Assembly: GCF_030272615.1 (NCBI RefSeq)
Contig: NC_081409.1
Span: 654,442,468-654,506,467 of the forward strand
DNA length: 64,000 bases
Direction of reading: 5' to 3'
From: Cryptomeria japonica
Taxonomy: Eukaryota; Streptophyta; Pinopsida; Cupressales; Cupressaceae
Below the pieces are notes generated by a model. That model saw nothing but the letters and a program-made list of their open reading frames with translations, ran no database searches and was not told the origin of the DNA. The translations under genes were made by a program, and so were the position numbers. Numbering within the stretch: the stretch's first letter is position 1; every line of letters begins with the position of its first letter. Positions 36,080 through 46,200 of this stretch are shown piece by piece.

Positions 36080-36320
36080 ACTGATAATTATCGGTTGTAA
36101 ATCTTATAGCACAGAATACCGATTGGTATCGATTTAAATTGTAAATCGTATGCACACCGATTAGTATCGGTCAAACATGTTAACTATGTAAACACCGATT
36201 GTTATGGGGTTTTAGTTTATAACTGCATACACACCGATTAGTATCGATTGACTTGTTTATGATATACACGTTGATTAGTATCGGGTGATTTGTTAAGTTC
36301 TATATATATACCGATTGGTA
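36080..36320. promoter_or_regulatory. Seven phased palindromes in the LTR
   Basis: Variants of ACCGATTAGTATCGGT start at 36080, 36118, 36156, 36194, 36233, 36270 and 36310 (last one partial), so the spacing is 37-40 bp. Sequence between palindromes is less similar. The position is in the likely U3 part. Repeated palindromic sites in U3 usually bind transcription factors. Which factor is unknown. Confidence 0.75.
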
Positions 36321-36345
36321 AATGCGATGATAATTGAAAAGGTGT

Positions 36346-36408
36346 GATCAAGTAATATCTTGATCGGTCATGTCCAATAGACATGACCGGTCAAGGTATT
36401 GCTTGATC
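36346..36408 (+). other. 29-bp hairpin in the LTR, 5-nt loop
   Basis: The arm 36346-36374 is the reverse complement of 36380-36408 at all but three positions, and all three are G opposite T. As RNA the stem is therefore fully paired with three G-U pairs. The 3' LTR copy (41643-41705) keeps the hairpin with one C-A mismatch. Confidence 0.85.
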
Positions 36409-36600
36409 CTCCTTGCAGACATATATATATATCAATCAGTATTTGTGAGAAGGACATTGAAATTGATAAATGCTCTTTCTCCATCTGCAACATACCAGAC
36501 AATAATCAGATTTATTATATTAAGATTTAACACATACTTGAAAGAAAAGATAACCTTGAATATACTTGCATCTTGAATTGAAAATTGAATAAAGTTTACA

Positions 36601-36612
36601 TGGTATTAGAGC
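36601..36612 (+). other. Primer binding site of the copia element
   Basis: TGGTATTAGAGC directly after the LTR. It matches the initiator tRNA-Met complement TGGTATCAGAGC except for one C-to-T change. Confidence 0.9.
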
Positions 36613-36691
36613 CTAGTTAAATCAAACTTGAGGCTATTCAATTTTGTGGAAAATTCAAAACAAACATTTATTCAACATCGCATTTATTCTA

Positions 36692-37470
36692 ATGGCTAGA
36701 AGTATTAGATTCGAAGATAGATTTGGAGGAGGTGATGACTTCTCAGCATGGAAGTTCAAAATTCAGATGATTCTAAAAGAAAATAAAGTCGAATCATTTG
36801 TAAAAACTAAAACTACAGAACCTGAGACTAAACCTAAAAAAACAACTTGGAGAGAGGGAAATGAAAAAGCCATCAAAATCATAGTTGATGGGGTAAGAAA
36901 TAATATTATGCCCATGATAAGGAAACATGAAATGGCCTACAACATGTTCAAAGCACTTGTAGATGCATTTAAGATATCCAATGCTAGTAGAACCTTGGCT
37001 TTAAAAAGAGAAATGAATCATATAGCTATGATCAAAGGAGAGTTAGTCAGTGCCTACTTCATGCGGATATCAGCCCTAAGGGATGGACTAGCAACCCTTG
37101 GATATGAGATCCAAAGCAAAGAATTAACACTCATTGCTCTAGATAGGTTGCCTAGTGTATGGGAAACATTTGTCCAAGGCATTAGTGCAATGAATGAATT
37201 TCCAAAGTTTGATAGGCTAAAGGCAGATTGTCTCCAAGACTAATCAACTTTAAATAAGAAAGGGATCAAACAAAAGAATATAGATGAAGATCTTGAAGTC
37301 CTAAATACAAACTCAAATAAGAAAAGAAAGCAGAAATCATTTAGGAAGAGAAAAGGTCATCATGGCAAGAATACCTTCAAGAAGGACCTTTCACAGATTC
37401 AATGTTATAGATGTGACAAATTTGGGCACTATGTTTCCAAATATCTAGAAAGAACCAAACAACAAGCCAC
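36692..37470 (+). pseudogene. gag: copia Gag
   Basis: The first ATG after the PBS is at 36692 (MARSIRFEDRFGGGDDFSAW). This start fits copia Gag, whose N-terminus has an F-x-G-x-(D/N)-(Y/F)-x-x-W motif; here GGGDDFSAW. The UBN2-like helical part follows (AMIKGELVSAYFMRISALRD; LTLIALDRLPSVWETFVQGI). A stop at 37241 interrupts it. The zinc knuckle is at about 37408-37450 as CYRCDKFGHYVSKYL, with the final Cys replaced by Tyr and followed by a Leu codon. Gag packages element RNA into particles. Without the last Cys the knuckle should not hold zinc. Confidence 0.9.
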
Positions 37471-37858
37471 ATTTGCCAAAGCGGGAAAATATAAAAGGGA
37501 AGATGACTCTGAGAAGTATGTACTCTATTCAGCACTTACAAACCAAGCATCAAACAAGGTAAACCCCTGGGTAATCAGCAATGACTCATCCATACACATA
37601 ATAGGGTTTAGAGAAGTGCTAGACTCCATGATAGAGGAGAATGATGAGAAAGTACCTATCGGAGATGACTCCACACATCTAGTCAGAGGAGTTGGAACTC
37701 ACACCATCAAAATAAAGTCAGGAGTACCATTACAACTTAAAGGAGTACTATATGTCCCGGGCATCAAGAGAAATCTAGTCTCCATATCAACACTAGAGGA
37801 TAATGGATACAGAGTGACCTTCATGGACAACATAGTTTTGGCTTTGCCAAAGAATTAA
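37471..37858 (+). pseudogene. copia protease region, catalytic motif lost
   Basis: At 37567 the frame reads WVISNDSSIHIIGFRE where copia proteases have W-x-x-D-S-G-A-(S/T)-x-H-(M/V)-(T/C). The catalytic Asp-Ser-Gly is gone (Ser-Asn-Asp), so the aspartic protease cannot be active. Downstream LKGVLYVPGIKRNLVSISTL is the usual end of the domain. The ORF stops at 37858 (LPKN). Confidence 0.88.
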
Positions 37859-37894
37859 TCTATCAAGAAAGCTAAAACCACTAGTCAAAGACAA

Positions 37895-38860
37895 GGCTAC
37901 TTGTATGAGTTGTGCACAGAGCCCAACCTAGCCCTAATCCATGAAACTATAAATGCTAATGAAGTTTGGCATAGAACACTAGGTCACCTAAACTTTAGAG
38001 CTTTATCATCAATGGGAAACCTTGTCATAGGCCTACCTAAGTTAAAGCAATATCATTTAGGGGCATGCAAAGGATGTGCCCTTGGTAAAAATGCTAAGGG
38101 TTCTTTTCAAAATAGTACTAGGAAAAAAAGAAAAATTTTAGAGTTAGTTCATTCTGATGTATGTGGACCTATGCTCGTACCTTCTTTAGGGGGATTTTTG
38201 TATTATGTAATATTTGTTGATGAGTACTCTAGGAAAACTTGGATCTACTTTTTGAAATGTAAAGAATCAGAAGAGATCCTTAATCAGTTTAAGGAATGTA
38301 AATCACTAACAGAAAACTACTCAGGAAATAAAATTAAAACCTTAAGAACTGACAATGGGGGGGAATAAACCTCAGATTTCTTTAAAGAATTTTGTAAAAA
38401 TGTTGGGATTAAGAGGGAGCTTACTATACCTTATAATCCTCAACAAAATGGGGTAGCTAAGAGGAAAAATAGGGCAATTGTAGAGGCTTCCAAAGCTATG
38501 ATTCTTGATCAGAATCTAAATACCAATCTTCGGGCAAAAGCAACTAGCACTGCCGTATATATACAAAATAGATGTCCTCACTCCCATCTTGAAGATAAAA
38601 CCCCTAAGGAAGTCTTTAGTAAAACAAAACTAGATATTAGCCACCTTAGGATATTTGGGTGCCCTGTCTATATTCATGTACCTAAGGAGAAAAGATTAAA
38701 ATTAGAGCCTTCTAGAAAAAGGGGAATACTTGTAGGATATAGTGAAACCTCCAAGGCCTACAAAATATATATACTTGGTCAAAGGAATATTGAACTAAGT
38801 AGGGATGTAATCTTTGAAGAAGAATTATCCTTCAAAAAAGCCTGAAGCTCAATAGGACCT
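37895..38860 (+). pseudogene. copia integrase, with GAG-pre-integrase zinc finger
   Basis: The HHCC finger is intact: WHRTLGHLNFRALSS and then CKGCALGK. The first catalytic Asp is in VHSDVCGPM, the second in LRTDNGGE, followed by a TAA where the family has an aromatic residue. The third catalytic residue, the Glu of NGVAERKNR, is Lys here (NGVAKRKNR, about 38450-38476; a single G-to-A change). The C-terminal segment (VYIQNRCPHSHLEDKTPKEV; FGCPVYIHVPKEKR) is open from 38498 to 38845. Integrase inserts the cDNA. The stop and the lost Glu show that this copy is dead. Confidence 0.93.
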
Positions 38861-39004
38861 GAAGTCTATATCCCTACCCCTAGCATAGATGAAGACCCTA
38901 CTCCTGAGCTTCAGAGGGAGACTCTTGAGGAAAATGAAGGTGAAACTCAAAACCCACCTAGAGAAAATTTCAAGAAAAGACCACTATGGGCCACCAAAAC
39001 TGTA

Positions 39005-40000
39005 GAAGAAGCTCAAAAGTATGCTACCCCTTCAGGAACTTTCAGAGAAAGAAAATGGCCTAACAAACTTACCAACTACGTCTCTCTCCTGAATGGTCTC
39101 TCAAAAGAGGAACCTACTAATGTATCCGACACACTTAAAAATCAAGTATGGAAGAATGACATGTCTGAGGAATACCAATCCATTATGACAAATGATGTTT
39201 GGGAGATTGTCCCTGGGCCAACTAGGAAATCTTTTGTCACCTCCAAATGGCTCTTCCAAATCAAACATGCTATAGATGGCAGCATTGAGAAACACAAGGC
39301 TAGATTTTTAGCCAGAGGGTTCTCTCAAAGGAAGGAATTGATTATGAGGAAACATTTGCACCTATAGCTAGATACACCTCAGTAAGAGCAGTCTTAGCCA
39401 TTGCAACATCAAAGGGATGGAAAGTTCATCAAATGGATGTTAAGGTAGCATTCCTCAATGGTGAGATCTCAGAAGAAGTATAACTAGAGCAATCTTAAGG
39501 GTTTGAGATTCATGATGAAGAGTCTCATGTGTGTAGACTCAAGAAAGCTCTTTATGGGCTTAAGCAGGCTCCTAGGGTCTGGTATGAAAGAATTGATACC
39601 TATGTCTCAAAACTAGGCTTCTCCAAGAATGATGCAGATCCTAATCTCTACTATAAGAAAAACAAAGGTGATATGCTAATATTAATTTTATATGTTGATG
39701 ATTTGTTAATCACAGGAAAAGATCACCTCATAGATCAGTGTAAGAAAGACCTTGCTAAAAAAATTTGACATGAAGGACTTGGGACTCCTTCATTACTTCC
39801 TAGGTTTGGAAGTATGGTAGAATTCTGATGGCATTATACTAAACCAGGGTAAATATACCTTGGATATTTTGAAGAGATTTGGAATGCTAAACTATAGACT
39901 CATGACCTCTTCAATGGAAACAAACCTTCTTAAACGTAATGAAGCAGCAGTAGAATCACAACCCTCAGATCCTACTCTATATATGCAAATGATTGGGTCC
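39005..40000 (+). pseudogene. copia reverse transcriptase
   Basis: The block starts MSEEYQSIMTNDVWEIVPGP, then KARFLARGFSQ, a frameshift, then the matching continuation (YEETFAPIARYTSVRAVLAI) and VHQMDVKVAFLNGE. Two stops interrupt VxLEQSxGFE at about 39480-39500. The catalytic box is intact as LYVDDLLITG at about 39690-39718. A second frameshift lies near 39760, before MKDLGLLHYFLGLEV. It copies element RNA into DNA in the particle. The decay shows that it no longer does so from this copy. Confidence 0.93.
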
Positions 40001-40636
40001 CTGATGTATCTTGTAAATATGAGACAAAATATATGTTATGTAGTTACTTCCTTGAGTCAATTTATGTGTGAACCAAAGGAAGTACACCTGGTAGAAGTAA
40101 AACATATCATGAGATATCTGCAAGGTACCCTAAAACTTGGTCTCAAATATGAGAGAGTTGAACTAGATCTACACAGATTCATAGATTTAGATTGGGCAAG
40201 AAGTGTAACTGACAGGAAAAGCACCTTAGGGTGCTATTTCAGTTTAGGTTCAACCATGATATCCTAGATCAACAGAAAGTAGTCATCAGTAGCACAAAGT
40301 TCCATTAAGTTCGAATACATTGCAGCCTCCATGGCTGCTCGAGAGGCAGCATGGCTTAGAAAGTTGCTTGTGGGGTTATTCAGTGAACCAATGAAGCCTA
40401 GAGTTATTCATTGCGACAACCAAAGTTGTATAAAACTTTCAGTGAATTCGGTATTTCATGACAGATCCAAACATATTGAGATTCCATATCATTATGTACG
40501 AGACATGGTAGATAGGAATGAGATCCAGTTGGAATACATCTGTACGGGAGATCAGACATCAGATATTCTTACCAAACCACTTTCAAGGGTGAAAGTTGAG
40601 CACTTCAGAAAAGTTCTTGGTATGATTGAAATGTAA
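40001..40636 (+). pseudogene. copia RNase H and C-terminus
   Basis: MIGSLMYLVNMRQNICYVVT leads into the RNase H fold: DLDWARSVTDRKSTLGCYFS (the family has a D-x-D-W-A-G motif), then a stop at 40265, AASMAAREAAWLRKLL with the conserved Glu, VIHCDNQSCIKLS with the third Asp, and the end SKHIEIPYHYVRDMV and DILTKPLSRVKVEHFRKVLG. The ORF closes at 40636, 540 bp before the 3' LTR. Confidence 0.93.
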
Positions 40637-40856
40637 TTTTCTTTGTACTCATATGCTTATTAAGATGGTTTATGTGTAAACATCTTTGTCATGTTAGGAC
40701 TTTTATGGGTTTAAACTCCTTGTGTTCATGTCAAAGAGGTGACGATCTCTCAGGTAGTGAACACTTGTATGTAGATATTATAAGGTGATGATCTTATGAT
40801 GTTCAAACCAATTATCATGTTGGATCTCTGGTATGCCATGGATGTGCCATGATTAT

Positions 40857-40903
40857 GTTGTGGTAAAACATTGTAAATAAAATGTTAGTGCACATACCAC
40901 AAC
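40857..40903 (+). other. Nested stem-loop in the copia 3' non-coding region
   Basis: GTTGTGGTA (40857-40865) pairs with TACCACAAC (40895-40903). Inside, AACATT (40867) pairs with AATGTT (40881). It lies just upstream of the four-hairpin array. Confidence 0.65.
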
Positions 40904-40948
40904 TTGAATAAGTAGAGAATTTAACTATTTTCCTATACTTATTTATAA

Positions 40949-41076
40949 AGTATTGCATGTTTAGGCAATACTGATATCACGTGCTTAGGTGATATCCTGT
41001 CAGCACAAGTTGATGTGATGAACGTTTGTATCACGTGTTTAGGTGATACTTCATGTCGTGTGGTTAGGTGATATGA
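40949..41076 (+). other. Array of four stem-loops with a shared loop sequence
   Basis: Hairpin 1 at 40949-40972: stem AGTATTGC/GCAATACT, loop ATGTTTAG. Hairpin 2 at 40973-40996: stem GATATCAC/GTGATATC, loop GTGCTTAG. Hairpin 3 at 41028-41049: stem GTATCAC/GTGATAC, loop GTGTTTAG. Hairpin 4 at 41051-41076: stem TCATGTCGT/GTGATATGA (paired with G-U pairs), loop GTGGTTAG. The loop consensus is RTGNTTAG while stems differ but stay paired. The array is in the non-coding stretch between RNase H and the polypurine tract. A role in RNA packaging, export or priming is inference. Confidence 0.75.
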
Positions 41077-41166
41077 TTTTCTAGAGAGTCAGATTACGTA
41101 AGGAATACTGACCATCATTAGAATTATGATGTTTGATATGTTGTCTTTCATTTATCTCACCTCGCT

Positions 41167-41175
41167 AAGTGGGAG
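41167..41175 (+). other. Polypurine tract of the copia element
   Basis: AAGTGGGAG directly before TGTTAATG of the 3' LTR, the usual copia form. Confidence 0.85.
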
Positions 41176-41895
41176 TGTTAATGCATGATAGCCTTTGTAA
41201 GATAAATGATTGAATGAGAGATAAATGAAGTCTCTCTTTCAATCATCTATCTTAGCGATAGACTATGATAAAGACTTCAAGTTATCATTCCTTCATTTGA
41301 TGATTATTCTTCGACTTATATATATACAACCTTGCATATTTCGATCAATATCGGATTCTTAAACCAATGCTTAACTACCGATAATTATCAGTTGTAAATC
41401 TTATAGCACAGAATACCAATTGCTATCGATTTACATTTTAAATCATATGCACACCGATTAGTATCGGTAAAACATGTTAACTATGTGAACACCGATTGTT
41501 ATCGGGTTTTAGTTCATAACTACATGCACACTGATTAGTATTGGTTGACTTGTTTATGATATACACGCCGATTAGTATCGGGTGATTTGTTAAGTTCTAT
41601 ATATATACCGATTGGTAAATGCGATGATAATTGAAAAGGTGCGATCAAGTAATATCTTGATCGGTCATGTCCAATAGACATGACCGATCAAAGTATTGCT
41701 TGATCCTCCTTGCAGACATATATATATCAATCGGTATTTGTGAGAAGGACATCGAAATTGATAAATGCTCTTTCTCCATCTGCAACATACCAAACAATAA
41801 TCAAATTTATTATATTAAGATTTAACACATACTTGAAAGAAAAGATAACCTTGAATATACTTGCATCCTGAATTGAAAATTGAATAACATTTACA
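41176..41895 (+). repeat. 3' LTR of the copia element
   Basis: 720 bp. Same layout as the 5' LTR with a 4-bp deletion near 41333 and one fewer TA near 41728. The hairpins are at 41199-41253 and 41643-41705, and the palindrome array at about 41377-41617. Confidence 0.95.
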
Positions 41896-43262
41896 ATTTT
41901 GATCCAATTGTGAGGGCCTTGGAGATAACTAAACCCATATATTAAGTTTTCCTCTTAGGAGAGATAGGGTGATTTCATTTAATTCATTTTTTGTATACTC
42001 AATAGATCATGTGTTTTATATACTTATTTTCATATTCCATTTTGGCTTTAAAAATGAGGGCATGGTTGCAAATTCTCATCCTAGTCTCTTTTGTGTTTAA
42101 ACCAATGGCTCCCTTACTTGTAAAACATTTGTGTTTTTGTTCATCGTGAAAAAGTTGGATGTCATGGAATTTTGATTAAATGTGTCAAGGGTAAAGATTA
42201 AGTAGCAAATAAAATATGTTGATGTGTTGTGTTGGATGTGGGTCTCTAAATAAACAACCAACACATTAATTAAAATATATAAAAAAATTATGACAAATGA
42301 ATATAATATTCTTGTCTAAAAATTACATAGATTTTTTTATATCAAATAGTAATGACAGTGTTATAATTCACCAACCCTAAAGAACTAGGCTAAATTTGTA
42401 AATGAATAATTTAAAGAAATAAAATTGATTAAAAGTTAAAAACAATTTACATACGCTTGTAAATTGATTAGCCAAGTCATTGTAGTCGCAACAATAAATA
42501 AAATTGTTTAAAACTAAGTTACAAAAACTCACAATAAAATCATATTAAACATACATGTTTAAGCCCTTTAATCGCAATGAGAAATTGTTATGGTGAAGTA
42601 GAACAAGATGACGACGACAAGCAAGAACAGGATAACTTGTATTTCTGGGATGAATTTAACGGCCATATGACCGTAAAAACAGTGAGCATCGTGGAGAAGA
42701 CACGCTTACTTCTTAACAGAATTTATATATATATATATATATCAGTTTCAAGCGGTCTCAAACAGTTTAGACTTCGTCGGGTCCCCTGTGCAATAAGACT
42801 CTGTAACCCTTCCAATTCCAATTAAATTTTCTTTCGAAATTAAACTCTTCACAGAGAAGCAGCCTTCATGTGATTAAAATCTGAATGTCAAAAGAGAAAT
42901 AAATTTGAATTCAATTGTTTGTGAAAGGGGATTTCTAAGCAGCTCAACTACAATCCAATGAGCTTTGTAAGAACCTACATATCATACCTCGAAATGCCTG
43001 TAAATGAATAGGGTATGCAACTTTTTCATAGTTTTTACCAGCACTACTGAATTTGTTCTTGATGGTTTTTTATTAGGCTAACTCTGTCTGCTTAGGGTAT
43101 TAACCATACTCTTGTTTCTTGGCATGCCTGTAAATGAATTGGGCACTGCTGAATTTGTTCTTTATGGGTTTTTATTAGGCTAACTCTGTCTGGTTAGGGT
43201 ATTAACCAATCTCTTGTTTCTTGGCAGGTCACAGTCCCTAGTCTTTTCTTCGCCATTGCAGG
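41896..43262 (+). repeat. Local segmental duplicate, copy C, continued; upstream region of the acidic gene
   Basis: Continues 35170-35874 after the copia insertion and is collinear with copies A and B. It includes a candidate first coding piece at 42577 (MRNCYGEVEQDDDDKQEQDN), then GTGAGCATCGTGGAGAAGAC. At 43030-43227 a block of about 119 bp is tandemly duplicated (GGCTAACTCTGTCTG then TAGGGTATTAACCA). The first copy ends TTTCTTGGCATG and the second TTTCTTGGCAGG, which looks like a dead and a live splice acceptor. Confidence 0.7.
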
Positions 43263-43270
43263 TTAAGAGT

Positions 43271-45511
43271 ATGTTATACCCTGATATGGTCAAAATGGGT
43301 AATTCATGTGATTCTGAGAATGGAAAGATTGTGGTTTCTGGCTTCCCGACAGATCAGAGCGGAAACAATGGAGATGAAGAAGTTGATAAGAAGGTACAAG
43401 ATCATAAAGAAGAAGATAAAGATGATACAGAAAAACAAGATGATGAACAAGATGTAGGTCAGTGGGCACAAGCTGGTGATGAAGGAGATGAAGAAGAAGA
43501 TAAGGATGATACAGAAGAGGAAAATGCAGAAGAAGAAGAAGATGACGAAGAACAAGATGTGGGTCAGTTGACACAAGATGAAGAAGATGATGGTGAAGAA
43601 GAAGATAAGGATGATGCAGAAGAGGAAAATACAGAAGAACAAGATGATAAACAAGATGTGGGTCAGTGGACACAAGCAGAAGATGAAGAAGAAGATAAGG
43701 ATGATACAGAAGAGGCTGAAGAACATGATGATGAACAAGATGTGGATCAGTGGGCACATGATGATGAAGCAGATGATGATGATGATGCAGAAGAGGAAAA
43801 TGCAGAAGAAGATGATGATGGAAACAAAGAAGATTGCAACAGTAACTTGTATATCAGTGGTAGCTCATTTGATGTTGGACGTGAGGATTCTTGGGCTACT
43901 GAGTCCCCAACAAATCTCCAGATAAATAGTGGAGAAGATCAAGACTTATTATGTCGAGATGATCAAGAAGTATATGAGCAGGGAGAAGACAATCAACGAG
44001 AAGATGATGATGTACAAGATGAAGAAGGAAAAGATGATGCAGAAAATGATGAAGAAGAAGCAGATACCCGAACAGAAGAGGATGGGCAAGAAACTGATGG
44101 CAATGAAGCTAACCACAGCAATAGCGAAGTAGACATCACTGGCAGTTCATCTGATGATATTTTGAGAGAGGATAGAAACGTAGGCATAAACAATGGAGAT
44201 GAACATGATGTGGGTCATTGATAAAAAGATGATGAAGAAGATGAGCTTAAAGAGCAAGATGATGATTGTGAACGCAGTCCTAGCACTAGCTATGTTAATA
44301 CCACTATTAGTTCATCAATTCGAAGTGGGCATGCTTTGGCTCCAGAATCTTCTACATATAATGACATAAGCAGTGGAGATGATCAAGAGACAGATCCACA
44401 GAGGCAAGATCATCAACAAGAAAAGGATGATGATGAAGAAGAAGAAGATACACTAATTTATAAATTAGTGGTACTTCAGCTGATGTTTAGAATAGGGATA
44501 CTTGGGCTACTGAGTCACCAACAAATAGACATATTAGTGGTAGTTCATCAGATGTTGGGATTAGTTTTACTGAGTCACCAAGAAATAGACATAAATAGTG
44601 CAGATGATCAAGAAGTATATGAGCAGAGAGAAGACCGTCAACAAGAAGATGACGATGTACAAGATGAAGAAGGAAAAGATGGTGAAGAAGATGAGGGGGA
44701 AGAAACAGATACCCGAACAGAAGAGGATGAGCAAGAAACTGATGGCAATGGAGGTAACCCCAGCAATAGCGACCTAGACATCACTGGCAGTTCATCTGAT
44801 GATATTATGACAGAGGATTCTTTGTCTTCTGACTCGTCAATAAATGAAAGCCTAAGCAATGCAGATGAAGAGGATGAGCCAGAAAATGATAGCAATGAAG
44901 CTTACCCCAGCGATAGCGATGTAGACATCACTGGCAGTTCATCTGATGATATTCTGAGAGAGGATTCTTTGCCTTCTGACTTCTCAATGAATGAAAGCCT
45001 AAGCAATGGAGATGAACAAGAAAGAGATCACCGAGGAGAAGATGTATGTCAAGAAGAAGAAGATGATGCAGAATATAATGGTGGAAAACAAGATGACGAA
45101 GGTGGAAGAGGAGGAGCAGAAAATGAAGATTCAGAAAATGAGCAAGAAGATGGGTTTGATAGTAAAGAAGAAGATGATAAGGAAGGTAAGCAAGAATATG
45201 ATTATAGCAGTGATGATGACGGAGGAAATACAGAAGAAACACAAATGGATACAGAAGATGCTATTGCAGAGGGAGGTAAGGATGAGAAAGCAAGCGAGGC
45301 AGGGGAAGTAGGAAAAGTTGAATCAGAGATAAATTTAAAGAGGGCAAGAAGTTTAGGGGGAAAACAAGATCTGAATTATATATTGAACTCAGAAAGGCAG
45401 AGAACATATGAAGAAAAGGCTGACCAGGCACCGAATGGAGACCAATAAAGACGCAGAAGATAACGGTGAAAAAGAGGATGATAATGATGATAAAAATGAA
45501 GATGAAGAATA
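43271..45511 (+). pseudogene. Acidic-repeat protein gene, interrupted
   Basis: The first ATG in frame after the acceptor-like site is at 43271 (MLYPDMVKMGNSCDSENGK). One frame runs to 45448 and is broken only by adjacent TGA TAA at 44219-44224. At that place the repeat pattern predicts Trp and Gln (GQW-x-Q), so both stops fit C-to-T type decay. After 45448 the acidic coding continues one frame over to TAA at 45511 (METNKDAEDNGEKEDDNDDK), suggesting a 3' frameshift. Two internal repeats are visible: about four units around EEDKDDTEEENAEE...DEQDVGQW, and three units around DITGSSSDDILREDS and SMNESLSNGDE. Composition is dominated by Glu, Asp, Gln and Ser. I do not recognise a family. Extremely acidic repeat proteins are often nuclear or histone-binding, which is only inference. 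Alternatively it is two genes or exons. Confidence 0.6.
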
Positions 45512-45689
45512 AATAAAAAAGAAGCCCTCAAACCAATCGCTTAAAGAAATGGAAATTTTATGAGGCTATGGTTGTTTACATGCTTAGAAACACAGACGCT
45601 TAATAGTTTTGTTTTTTTCCAGTTTACCATGTAACTCTTGACCAATGCATGATGGGGTACGCTGTGTGTCTCAATTATTGTTAAAAATT

Positions 45690-46200
45690 TCCACGCTATT
45701 AGTATTGTTGTAATTTATCCTATCAGCATGAAATTTTAAAAGGATACATTTCTTTGTTATTTTAATAGTTTTACAAAAATTTATTTTATCTATAGCATGA
45801 AATTTTTTGTAAAGAGACCAAATTTCAGTGTAGTTATTTTGTTGGAAATGTCACTAAATTATGTAAATTAATAAAAGAATTGAATTTCTTTAAATTCTTT
45901 TACATTTGAGTAGTGAAGTTCTTTTCATATACCTTGCATGTTGATTATTTGAGAAACTTATAAATAATTAATAATAAAATATCTAATTTGAATAAATTAT
46001 TGAAATAATATATTAAATTTCTATGTGAAATGTACGGAATTGATGTGTTCATTCCTATTTCTCACATCACTTTCATTTGAATCTTGCATCTGTATTACAA
46101 TCGACTGAGTTAAAATTCATCATATAATATTGTGAGACGATGTTTTTTAAATTTATTCTAGAAACGACACCCCAAATAAACAACACATTAATTATAATAT
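45690..46200 (+). repeat. Local segmental duplicate, copy D
   Basis: Collinear with copies A and C (GAATTTCTTTAAATTCTTTT, TTTGAATCTTGCATCTGTA, GACTGAGTTAAAATTCATCA) up to about 46140. It then jumps to ACAACACATTAATTATAATAT, which lies about 400 bp further along in the other copies, so copy D has an internal deletion. Confidence 0.75.

Larger units (their letters stand above)
35875..36600 (+). repeat. 5' LTR of the copia element
   Basis: 726 bp, TGTTAATGCATG...GTTTACA. It holds a 22-bp hairpin near its start (35898-35952), seven imperfect ACCGATTAGTATCGGT palindromes (36080-36320) and a 29-bp hairpin (36346-36408). Confidence 0.95.
35875..41895 (+). mobile_element. Complete but inactivated Ty1/copia retrotransposon, 6,021 bp
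   Basis: 5' LTR 35875-36600, PBS at 36601, Gag, protease, integrase, reverse transcriptase and RNase H in copia order, PPT at 41167-41175, 3' LTR 41176-41895. The 5-bp target duplication ATTTT lies at 35870-35874 and 41896-41900. The LTRs differ by about 36 substitutions over 720 bp by eye (about 5%) plus two short deletions in the 3' copy. Stops and frameshifts occur in every domain, and key catalytic residues are lost in protease and integrase, so it is dead. The pol order (integrase before reverse transcriptase) defines the superfamily. I do not assign a lineage. Confidence 0.96.

Noticed and set aside
43290-43759. Long minus-strand frames opposite the acidic gene, rich in Leu/His/Tyr or Phe/Ile
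   Set aside because: They are mirror translations of GAA/GAT-rich repeats. Composition and coincidence with the plus-strand repeat pattern explain them.
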